From Alphaproteobacteria bacterium UBA2784 (GTDB lineage: Bacteria; Pseudomonadota; Alphaproteobacteria; Micropepsales; Micropepsaceae), in the NCBI GenBank assembly GCA_002352285.1, contig DEIC01000061.1, positions 1,269-6,638 of the forward strand: a stretch of 5,370 nt of DNA. Direction: 5' to 3'. Shown piece by piece: positions 1-5,370 of the stretch. The stretch's first letter is position 1, and each line of letters opens with the position of its first letter. The notes under the pieces were generated by a model. It was not told the DNA's origin. It made no database searches and saw nothing but the letters and a program-made list of their open reading frames with translations. The position numbers and the translations under genes are program-made.

Positions 1-195
1 CGCGGCATTCCCAACGACACCGTGGAGCAGATGCGGGCCGAGATTGCCAAATCATCCAGCGGCTCTGACATCGTGCTTTATCCTGACGCGCCGCACGGCT
101 TCCTGGCCGACTATCGCGACACCTATCGCGCTGATGTAGCGGCAGACGCCTGGGGCCGCTGTGTGGCGTGGTTCCGCACCCACGGGCTTGCCTGA
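1..195 (+). CDS. Dienelactone hydrolase family protein, C-terminal part (5' end outside window)
   Basis: Frame 1 is open from the first base to TGA at 193-195 and gives the last 64 residues of a protein. The visible part ends in a pattern typical of the dienelactone hydrolase (carboxymethylenebutenolidase) alpha/beta-hydrolase family: a beta strand reading IVLYPDAPHGF, then ADYRDTY, then an amphipathic helix ADVAADAWGRCVAWF. In this family the His of the HGF motif (codon 94-96) is the catalytic base of the Cys/Ser-Asp-His triad. The nucleophile elbow and the Asp lie upstream of the window, so I cannot tell whether the enzyme is intact or what it hydrolyses. Such proteins are usually cytoplasmic and act on dienelactones or related esters. 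The stop overlaps the phoR start by one base, so the two are probably co-transcribed. The family assignment is fairly secure; the substrate is unknown. Confidence 0.8.
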   Translation, partial: RGIPNDTVEQMRAEIAKSSSGSDIVLYPDAPHGFLADYRDTYRADVAADAWGRCVAWFRTHGLA

Positions 196-1472
196 TGGCG
201 AAAGCGCCTGACCCGGCGCGCGCTCAAGACCCGCGCGTCTCGGAAGCAGCGGAAAGCGAACGCCGCCACGCGCGCAATCTCGGGCTGATGGCAGCGGCAG
301 GCATCGTCACCGCCATTGCCATCGGCATTGCAACGGCAGCGCCGCTTGCGGCCGGGCTTTCCGGCGCGCTTGCCATCCTCCTCGCGCTGGGTCTGGTGCT
401 GCGTTATGGCGAACAGGCGCCCGCAGGCCTTGGCCGCGCTGCGATCAGCGACATGGGCCGCCCCGATCCCTTTGTTGTGCTCTCCGCACTGCCTGATCCC
501 GTGTTTGTGGTCAACGCGGCGCGGCGCGTTGTCTTTGTGTCACGCGCGGTCGAAGGATTGATCGGCGCGGAAGGCGGCAAGCCCTTGTCTGTGGCGGTGC
601 GCGAGCCTGCCTTGCGCGGTGCGATTGAAAGTGTGTTTGCAACGGGCCAGCCCCAGACGCTGGAAATCACCGTGCCCGTGCCGGTAGAGCGTCAATATGC
701 GCTGCATGTCGGCCCCGTGATGGCGGAGGCGGGCGCTTTCCACGTCATTGCTGAAATCCGCGACATGACGGCCCAGCGCGCGCTGGAGCGCATGCGCGCC
801 GATTTCGTGGCCAATGCCAGCCACGAATTGCGCACGCCGCTGGCCTCGCTGTCGGGGTTTATCGAAACCCTGGCGGGACACGCAAAGGATGACCCTGAGG
901 CGCGCGAAAAATTTCTGGGCATCATGCAAACGCAGGCCCAGCGCATGCGCCGCCTGATTGATGACCTTCTGTCGCTCTCGCGCGTCGAACTGAACGAGCA
1001 CATTCCGCCCGATGCCGTCTGCGATCTTCATGCGCTGGCGGAGGAAGTGATCGCAACACTCTCGCCGCTTCTGACGCAGGCAAGGATCCGCATCGTGCGC
1101 GAGATGGCGGAGGGCGCCGTCAATGTGCGCGGCGAGGCGGGCGAGCTTGCCCAGGTGATCCAGAACCTGATTGATAACGCCATCCGCTATGGCGGCGAGG
1201 GCAAGGCAATAACCATCCGCTTACGGACGATTGACGGTCTGGCTGCGCTCACCGTCGCCGATGAGGGCCCCGGCATTGCGCGCGAGCACCTGCCGCGCCT
1301 GACCGAGCGATTCTACCGCGTGAACGACAAGGAAAGCCGCGACAAGGGCGGCACGGGCCTTGGCCTCGCCATCGTCAAGCACATCCTCAACCGCCATCGC
1401 GGGCAATTGGCGATCGAATCGCGGCCGGGCGCAGGCGCGTCCTTCACCGTGCAGTTGCCGCTGGTTCCATAA
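195..1472 (+). CDS. phoR: Phosphate regulon sensor histidine kinase PhoR
   Basis: This is a 425-residue membrane-bound histidine kinase. It would autophosphorylate and pass phosphate to the response regulator PhoB, which is not in the window. Order of parts: a charged cytoplasmic N-terminus; two closely spaced membrane helices (about 29-48 and 51-69) with almost no periplasmic loop; a PAS domain (about 93-190, starting FVVLSALPDPVFVVN); the dimerisation/phosphoacceptor domain with H-box NASHELRTPL (phosphorylated His210); and a HATPase_c domain with N-box NLIDNAIRYGG (N324, N328), G1 DEGPGI (356-361), F-box ERFYR (F373) and G2 GGTGLGLAIVKHIL (385 onward). All catalytic boxes are intact. I chose the ATG at 195 because it overlaps the upstream TGA by one base. 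An in-frame GTG at 168 would add nine residues inside the hydrolase gene. No good Shine-Dalgarno is visible at either start, which suggests translational coupling. PhoR, rather than another kinase, is inferred from this architecture and from the pst genes directly downstream. Confidence 0.92.
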   Translation: MAKAPDPARAQDPRVSEAAESERRHARNLGLMAAAGIVTAIAIGIATAAPLAAGLSGALAILLALGLVLRYGEQAPAGLGRAAISDMGRPDPFVVLSALPDPVFVVNAARRVVFVSRAVEGLIGAEGGKPLSVAVREPALRGAIESVFATGQPQTLEITVPVPVERQYALHVGPVMAEAGAFHVIAEIRDMTAQRALERMRADFVANASHELRTPLASLSGFIETLAGHAKDDPEAREKFLGIMQTQAQRMRRLIDDLLSLSRVELNEHIPPDAVCDLHALAEEVIATLSPLLTQARIRIVREMAEGAVNVRGEAGELAQVIQNLIDNAIRYGGEGKAITIRLRTIDGLAALTVADEGPGIAREHLPRLTERFYRVNDKESRDKGGTGLGLAIVKHILNRHRGQLAIESRPGAGASFTVQLPLVP

Positions 1473-1520
1473 AACGCATTGAAATCAGAGGGTTGGGCGG
1501 GGCGCAGAAATCCGGCGCAG

Positions 1521-1549
1521 CTGTCACGCAACTGTCATACATCCGTTAC
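1521..1549 (+). promoter_or_regulatory. Pho box (PhoB binding site), three half-sites at 11-bp spacing
   Basis: CTGTCAC (1521-1527), CTGTCAT (1532-1538) and CCGTTAC (1543-1549) are direct repeats whose starts are exactly 11 bp apart. The known PhoB site is two CTGTCAT-like heptamers separated by 4 bp. The first copy matches that heptamer at 6 of 7 bases, the second at 7 of 7 and the third at 4 of 7. The site lies 112-140 bp upstream of the pstS start and points toward it, as expected for PhoB activation under phosphate limitation. The first two half-sites make a secure Pho box; the third is a degenerate copy whose role is inferred from its phasing. Confidence 0.9.
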
Positions 1550-1552
1550 AAA
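1547..1552 (+). promoter_or_regulatory. Possible -10 element of the pst promoter
   Basis: TACAAA matches the TATAAT consensus at 4 of 6 positions and starts 8 bp after the second Pho half-site. PhoB-dependent promoters lack a normal -35 and use the Pho box instead, with the -10 about one helical turn downstream. This fits roughly but overlaps the degenerate third half-site. An alternative, TAGAAG at 1571-1576, would suit activation from the third half-site but lies about two turns away. The choice is weak either way. Confidence 0.3.
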
Positions 1553-1647
1553 TGATTGGCCGTGAGCCCCTAGAAGCGCCCCCGTAAAGGGGTGCCAGCA
1601 ACCGGCATCTTCTGCGCCCCGCAATCTGTAACCGCACCGATGCCATC

Positions 1648-1652
1648 AGGAG
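1648..1652 (+). promoter_or_regulatory. Ribosome binding site of pstS
   Basis: AGGAG lies 8 nt before the ATG at 1661. It settles the pstS start in favour of this ATG over the in-frame upstream GTG at 1592, which would put 23 non-signal-like residues in front of an otherwise perfect signal peptide. Confidence 0.85.
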
Positions 1653-1660
1653 ATGAAGTA

Positions 1661-2689
1661 ATGAAGGGTTTCCCGGGGAAGGCGCTGCTTCTGGGCACGG
1701 CTGCGATCTTGCTGGCCGCCTCGCCCGCGTTTGCACGCGACCAGATCAAGATCGTCGGTTCGTCAACCGTGTTTCCGTTTTCATCGGCGGCGGCAGAGCA
1801 GTTCGGCGCGCAGGGCCAGTTCCCCGCGCCGGTGGTTGAGTCAACCGGCACCGGCGGCGGCATGAAGATTTTCTGCGAGGGCACTTCGATCAATACGCCC
1901 GACATCACCAACGCGTCGCGCCGCATGAAGATCGACGAATTCCGCACCTGCCAGTTCAACGGCGTCACCGACATCACCGAAGTCAAGATCGGTTATGACG
2001 GTATTGTGCTTGCCAATTCAAAGGCGCACAGCCGCTATACGCTGAGCTTTGGCCAGGTGTTCCTTGCGCTGGCCGCCAAGGTTCCGACCGCTGATGGCGT
2101 CGTCGATAATCCATACAAGATGTGGAACGAGATCGATCCTTCACTGCCCGCCGAGCCGATTGCGATCATGGGTCCGCCCCCGACGTCGGGCACGCGTGAC
2201 AGCTTCAACGAAATGATGATGGAGCAGGGCTGCGCCGAAGCCTATGCCGCGTTCAGCGCGCTGTCCGCGCCCAAGGGCAAGGATTGCCACCCGATCCGCC
2301 AGGACGGCGTCTTCATTGAAGCCGGCGAGAACGACAATCTCATCGTCCAGAAGCTGGAAGCTGACCCGAACCTGCTCGGCGCCTTCGGCTACTCGTTCCT
2401 TGAGGAAAACTTCGACAAGCTCCAGGCGACCATCCTGGGCGGCGTTGAGCCGACAGCCGAGACGATCGCCGCTGGCGAATACAAGGTCTCGCGCTCAATG
2501 TACTTCTACGTGAAGAACGCGCATGTCGGCACCGTGCCGGGCCTGAAGGAGTTTGTGGAGTTTTTCGTGCAGGAAGGCACTTTCGGTCCCGATGGCTTCC
2601 TGGTGGACAAGGGTCTCATCCCGCTTTCGGATGAGGAGCGTCCTGCAATCACTGCGGGTGCTGCTGCACTGACGCCGCTTGAGATGTGA
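1661..2689 (+). CDS. pstS: Periplasmic phosphate-binding protein PstS
   Basis: This is a 342-residue precursor of the substrate-binding subunit of the high-affinity phosphate ABC transporter. It would bind inorganic phosphate in the periplasm and deliver it to PstC-PstA. A Sec signal peptide is clear: basic MKGFPGK, hydrophobic ALLLGTAAILLAA, and a likely signal peptidase I cleavage after SPAFA (residue 25). The mature protein begins RDQIKIVGSSTVFPF, the usual PstS phosphate-loop start (G33-S34-S35-T36-V37). It continues with a Gly-rich STGTGGGMKIFCEG segment (61-74), PTSGTRDSF (174-182, the SGT phosphate-contacting loop) and YKVSRSMYFYVK (274-285), seen near the C-terminus of PstS proteins. 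Length is normal for the family. The mature part has four cysteines (72, 97, 191, 209), which could form disulfides in the periplasm. It sits behind a Pho box and ahead of pstC. The assignment is secure. Confidence 0.95.
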   Translation: MKGFPGKALLLGTAAILLAASPAFARDQIKIVGSSTVFPFSSAAAEQFGAQGQFPAPVVESTGTGGGMKIFCEGTSINTPDITNASRRMKIDEFRTCQFNGVTDITEVKIGYDGIVLANSKAHSRYTLSFGQVFLALAAKVPTADGVVDNPYKMWNEIDPSLPAEPIAIMGPPPTSGTRDSFNEMMMEQGCAEAYAAFSALSAPKGKDCHPIRQDGVFIEAGENDNLIVQKLEADPNLLGAFGYSFLEENFDKLQATILGGVEPTAETIAAGEYKVSRSMYFYVKNAHVGTVPGLKEFVEFFVQEGTFGPDGFLVDKGLIPLSDEERPAITAGAAALTPLEM

Positions 2690-2715
2690 TTGAGTTGATG
2701 TTGGTTGCGTAATCC

Positions 2716-2759
2716 TGCCGGGGAACGGCTGCGTATCATGCCGCTCCCCGGCACATTTT
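2716..2759 (+). terminator. Hairpin plus T-run between pstS and pstC (terminator or attenuator)
   Basis: TGCCGGGGA (2716-2724) pairs perfectly with TCCCCGGCA (2745-2753). After one A-C mismatch the stem continues with CGGC/GCCG (2726-2729 with 2740-2743), closing a 10-nt loop. CA and then TTTT (2756-2759) follow. This has the form of a rho-independent terminator 26 bp after the pstS stop. Since pstC and pstA have no other visible promoter, it more likely terminates partially or protects the pstS mRNA 3' end. Either would give more PstS than permease, as is common for ABC binding-protein operons. The stem is certain from sequence; the T-run is short, so its efficiency is uncertain. Confidence 0.75.
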
Positions 2760-2820
2760 CCGGATAACGCCTCTCCCGCGCAGGACAGGCACCGGTCTGG
2801 CGGGGCTTTGACGGGGTGAC

Positions 2821-4200
2821 ATGAGCTCTTTGACGCTCATACTGATTGTGGCGGCCATCGCGGCAGCAGGTTTCATCGCTGCCCGCGCCCGCGCACAAAG
2901 CCTTGCCGTGTCGGGCTCAACGCTCCACTCGCGTCCGGTCAATCACGGCGCCATGGGTTTTGTCCTGGCGGCATTGCCGGCCTTTCTGGTTCTTTGTCTC
3001 TGGCTGGTGGCTGAAGGGCCGATCGGCACCGCTGCCATTGAAGCCGGACTGTCTGCGGCAGAACAGGAACTGCCCGACGCAGAGCGCGGCCTTCTGGTTG
3101 AGCGCATCCGCAACATTGCCGCGGGCATTGAAACAGGTGAAGTCTCCAGCGAGGCCCATCGCGCCGCCGCAGCCGCCTATGTGGATGCGCTGGCCGCCTC
3201 CCGCCTGTGGATGAGCATCATTGTCATTGCGCTTTCGGTTGCAGGCGCATTCATCGGCATGACCCGGGTCAGCGCTGAGCGCCGCGCCCGCAACGAGGCC
3301 GAGCGTGTGGCGCGTGCCATCATGCTGGTCGCATCGCTGGTGGCGATTTTGACCACCATCGGCATTTTCATGTCGCTGATTTTTGAATCGGTGCGCTTCT
3401 TCGGCAAAGTGCCGCTCACCGAATTCCTGTTCGGGCTTGAATGGTCGCCGCAAACGGCCATCCGCGCCGATCAGGTGGGATCATCGGGGGCCTTCGGTGC
3501 TGTTCCGCTCTTCCTTGGCACCACGCTCATCATGCTGATCGCGATGGTGGTGGCAGTGCCGGTCGGCCTTTTTGCTGCGATCTATCTTTCGGAATATGCC
3601 GGCCCGCGCACCCGCGCCGTGGTCAAGCCGCTGCTTGAGGTTCTGGCTGGCATTCCAACCGTTGTTTACGGGTTCTTTGCGGCGCTGACGGTGGCGCCGT
3701 TCCTGCGCGAAATCGGGGCATCCATCGGTCTTGATGTGGCGTCGGAATCGGCGCTTGCTGCAGGCGCAGTCATGGGCATCATGATCGTGCCCTTCATTTC
3801 ATCGCTGTCTGACGACGTCATCAATGCCGTGCCGCAGACGCTGCGTGACGGCTCCTATGCGATGGGCGCGACCAAATCTGAAACGATCCGCAAAGTCGTG
3901 CTGCCTGCTGCCCTGCCGGGCATCGTCGGCGCCGTGCTGCTCGCCGTTTCGCGCGCCATTGGCGAAACCATGATTGTGGTGATGGCGGCGGGCCTTGCCG
4001 GCAACCTCACCTTCAATCCGCTTGATGCGGTCACGACCGTGACGGTCCAGATCAAGACCCTGCTGGTGGGCGATCAGGAATTTGACAGCGCCAAGACACT
4101 CTCGGCCTTTGCGCTGGGGCTGGTGCTCTTCCTTGTCACCCTCGTTCTCAACATCATCGCACTGCGCACGGTGCAGAAATACCGGGAGAAGTATGACTGA
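2821..4200 (+). CDS. pstC: Phosphate ABC transporter permease PstC (long form)
   Basis: This 459-residue inner-membrane protein forms the phosphate channel with PstA and is powered by PstB. The C-terminal part (from about 166) is a standard PstC core: membrane helices starting near 166 (IMLVASLVAILTTIGIFMSLIF) and 229, the conserved LEVLAGIPTVVYGFF segment, then the cytoplasmic EAA-type coupling loop LRDGSYAMGATKSETIRKVVLPAALPG (341-367), followed by AIGETM. The canonical EAA triplet reads DGSYAMG here, but the distal Gly and LPxALPG are kept. The N-terminal ~165 residues are extra relative to the ~320-residue E. coli PstC. They hold three further helices (about 4-21, 44-64, 129-150) and an Ala/Glu-rich stretch (65-128), which the positive-inside rule places in the periplasm. 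Extended PstC proteins of this sort (DUF3708-like N-terminus, my recollection) are known in Alphaproteobacteria. The ATG at 2821 has a GGGGTG 3 nt upstream as a modest ribosome site. pstA overlaps its end by 8 bases. Confidence 0.93.
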   Translation: MSSLTLILIVAAIAAAGFIAARARAQSLAVSGSTLHSRPVNHGAMGFVLAALPAFLVLCLWLVAEGPIGTAAIEAGLSAAEQELPDAERGLLVERIRNIAAGIETGEVSSEAHRAAAAAYVDALAASRLWMSIIVIALSVAGAFIGMTRVSAERRARNEAERVARAIMLVASLVAILTTIGIFMSLIFESVRFFGKVPLTEFLFGLEWSPQTAIRADQVGSSGAFGAVPLFLGTTLIMLIAMVVAVPVGLFAAIYLSEYAGPRTRAVVKPLLEVLAGIPTVVYGFFAALTVAPFLREIGASIGLDVASESALAAGAVMGIMIVPFISSLSDDVINAVPQTLRDGSYAMGATKSETIRKVVLPAALPGIVGAVLLAVSRAIGETMIVVMAAGLAGNLTFNPLDAVTTVTVQIKTLLVGDQEFDSAKTLSAFALGLVLFLVTLVLNIIALRTVQKYREKYD

Positions 4201-5370
4201 TACTCCCGCCACCCGGCCCGGCACGCCGCCAAAGACGCCTGAAGAGCATCTCTTCGAAGACACGAAGCTGCATCTATTCCGCCGTTATGCCGCCGAGCGC
4301 CGCTTCCGCCTCTATGGCCAGATCGCCATCATGGTGGCGCTGGGCATGCTGGGCGTGATGCTGTTCACCATTGTCGGCAATGGCTGGAAGGGCTTCCTCC
4401 AGACCTATGTCGCGCTCGATGTCTATCTTGATCCCGCAAAGATTGACCCCGCAGGCGCGCGCGACGAGGCGAAATTGCGCAGCGCCGATTATCTGCCGCT
4501 GATCAAGGATGCGCTGGATGAGGCGGTTCCGGGTGTGACAGAGCGCGCCGAACGCCGCCTGCTGACGGGCTTCCTGCGCAACAACCCGACTGTTCCGGTG
4601 CGCGACTTCGTGCTTGAGAACCCGCACCTGATCGGCACCACACAGCGCATCTGGATCGCTACGTCCGACGACATTGATGTGTTTGCCAAGGGCGGGTATG
4701 ACCGCGCCATGCCGGAGGGCGACCGCCGCATCAAGGACATCGAGATCGCCTGGTACGACATGCTCTGGAACGCGGGCCGCATTGAGGTGCGGTTCTCCGA
4801 CGTTCTGTTCAGCGCAGGCGACAGCCGCGAGCCGGAAAATGCGGGCCTTCTGGGCGCCATCATGGGCTCGGTATTCACGCTCCTTGTCTGCCTCATCATC
4901 ACGCTGCCGATTGGCGTGCTGGCCGCGATCTACCTTGAGGAATTCGCGCCCAAGAACCGCATCTCGGACTTCATCGAGGTCAACATCAACAATCTGGCGG
5001 CCGTGCCCTCAATCGTGTTCGGTCTCCTGGGTCTTGCCATCTTCCTGCAATTCTTTGGCATGCCGCGCTCTGCGCCGGTTGTGGGTGGAACGGTGCTGGC
5101 GCTCCTCGTGCTCCCCACCATCATCATTTCCGCCCGCGCGGCTTTGAAAGCCGTGCCGCCGTCGATCCGCGAGGCTGCGCGCGGCGTTGGCGCCTCCGAA
5201 TTGCAGGTCGTGACCCACCATGTTTTGCCGCTGGCCATGCCCGGCATCATGACCGGCACCATCATCGGCATGGCGCATGCGCTGGGTGAAACTGCGCCCC
5301 TTCTGATGATCGGCATGGTCGCCTTTATCGTGAATGTGCCCGAAGGGTTTACCGATTCGGCAACCGTTCT
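4193..5370 (+). CDS. pstA: Phosphate ABC transporter permease PstA (3' end outside window)
   Basis: The frame from ATG 4193 is open to the end of the window (392 codons plus two bases), so the C-terminus is missing. The start overlaps the last 8 bases of pstC and has GGGAG at 4184-4188, 4 nt upstream. Order: a Pro-rich cytoplasmic tail with HLFRRYAAERRFRLYG; helix 1 (about 43-62); a large, probably periplasmic segment (63-217); then the permease core. The core has helices near 218-244, 273-288 and 296-314, the EAA coupling loop IREAARGVGASELQVVTHHVLPLAMPGI (325-352, with E327-A328-A329, G333 and L345-P346) and GETAPLL (365-371). It would pair with PstC to form the inner-membrane phosphate channel and bind PstB through the EAA loop. 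It is already longer than the ~296-residue E. coli PstA; the excess is the N-terminal tail and loop, matching the DUF3333-type N-terminus I recall from alphaproteobacterial PstA. Confidence 0.93.
   Translation, partial: MTDTPATRPGTPPKTPEEHLFEDTKLHLFRRYAAERRFRLYGQIAIMVALGMLGVMLFTIVGNGWKGFLQTYVALDVYLDPAKIDPAGARDEAKLRSADYLPLIKDALDEAVPGVTERAERRLLTGFLRNNPTVPVRDFVLENPHLIGTTQRIWIATSDDIDVFAKGGYDRAMPEGDRRIKDIEIAWYDMLWNAGRIEVRFSDVLFSAGDSREPENAGLLGAIMGSVFTLLVCLIITLPIGVLAAIYLEEFAPKNRISDFIEVNINNLAAVPSIVFGLLGLAIFLQFFGMPRSAPVVGGTVLALLVLPTIIISARAALKAVPPSIREAARGVGASELQVVTHHVLPLAMPGIMTGTIIGMAHALGETAPLLMIGMVAFIVNVPEGFTDSATV

Larger units (their letters stand above)
1473..1660 (+). promoter_or_regulatory. phoR-pstS intergenic region: pst promoter and pstS 5' leader
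   Basis: This 188-bp non-coding stretch separates phoR from pstS. From left to right it holds about 48 bp with no recognisable signal after the phoR stop, three Pho-box half-sites (1521-1549), a possible -10, a small C4/G4 hairpin (about 1576-1595) and the pstS Shine-Dalgarno sequence (1648-1652). No convincing rho-independent terminator follows phoR, so read-through from phoR into pstS is possible. The Pho box indicates that pstS also has its own phosphate-responsive promoter. The in-frame GTG at 1592 is judged not to be a start, so the whole stretch is taken as untranslated. Confidence 0.75.

Noticed and set aside
168..194. GTG start for phoR nine codons upstream of the chosen ATG
   Set aside because: It lies inside the hydrolase reading frame and has no clear ribosome site, and the residues it adds (VPHPRACL) are not part of any phoR domain. 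The ATG at 195, overlapping the stop, is more economical.
540..1031. 163-codon open frame on the - strand within phoR
   Set aside because: It lies antisense to the conserved PAS and H-box coding region. Its product is rich in His, Arg and Gln with no recognisable domain, as expected for the shadow of a GC-rich gene.
1473..1520. Terminator after phoR
   Set aside because: GCGC repeats around 1502-1518 can pair over only 4 bp and no T-run follows, so this does not support a terminator.
1592..1660. GTG start for pstS 23 codons upstream
   Set aside because: It would bury the signal peptide behind 23 extra residues. The ATG at 1661 has AGGAG at ideal spacing and begins a textbook signal sequence.
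2917..3453. 178-codon open frame on the - strand within pstC
   Set aside because: It is antisense to membrane helices. Its His/Arg/Gly/Asp-rich composition is a mirror of hydrophobic codons, and there is no domain or ribosome site.
4674..5147. 157-codon + strand frame within pstA
   Set aside because: Its Ser/Arg/Thr/Cys-rich, low-complexity translation lies in a different frame from the clearly conserved PstA permease core.

Overview
The window carries a phosphate-starvation locus from a GC-rich Gram-negative bacterium, all on the + strand. It runs: the 3' end of a dienelactone-hydrolase-like gene, phoR (sensor kinase), a Pho-box promoter, pstS, pstC and the 5' part of pstA. Codon use is strongly GC-biased. 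The enlarged PstC and PstA, the PstS type and the short-looped PhoR next to pst are all typical of Alphaproteobacteria. A Caulobacterales/Maricaulales-like host is my best guess, but it rests on protein character only and not on any search.

Layout. Positions 1-195 hold the last 64 codons of a hydrolase with the PHGF catalytic-histidine motif. Its TGA shares one base with the ATG of phoR (195-1472). Positions 1473-1660 are non-coding and contain three 11-bp-spaced Pho-box half-sites (1521-1549), a possible -10, and the Shine-Dalgarno sequence of pstS. pstS (1661-2689) encodes a secreted periplasmic phosphate-binding protein. The 131-bp pstS-pstC gap contains a strong GC-rich hairpin followed by TTTT (2716-2759). 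pstC (2821-4200) and pstA (4193 to beyond 5370) overlap by 8 bases and encode the two permease subunits. pstA has no stop inside the window.

How it works together. PstS captures phosphate in the periplasm and hands it to the PstC-PstA channel. The ATPase PstB and the regulator PhoU are not in the window but normally follow pstA. PhoR has almost no periplasmic part, so in the established Pho model it reads phosphate status through the Pst complex and PhoU. It would then phosphorylate PhoB, which would bind the Pho box and activate pstSCA. The hairpin after pstS probably keeps the binding protein more abundant than the permease.

I see no mobile elements, CRISPR arrays, tRNA or rRNA genes, and no evidence of a wholly new system. 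The points worth a second look are regulatory (the triple Pho half-site, the pstS-pstC hairpin and the hydrolase-phoR overlap) and structural (the extra N-terminal segments of PstC and PstA).
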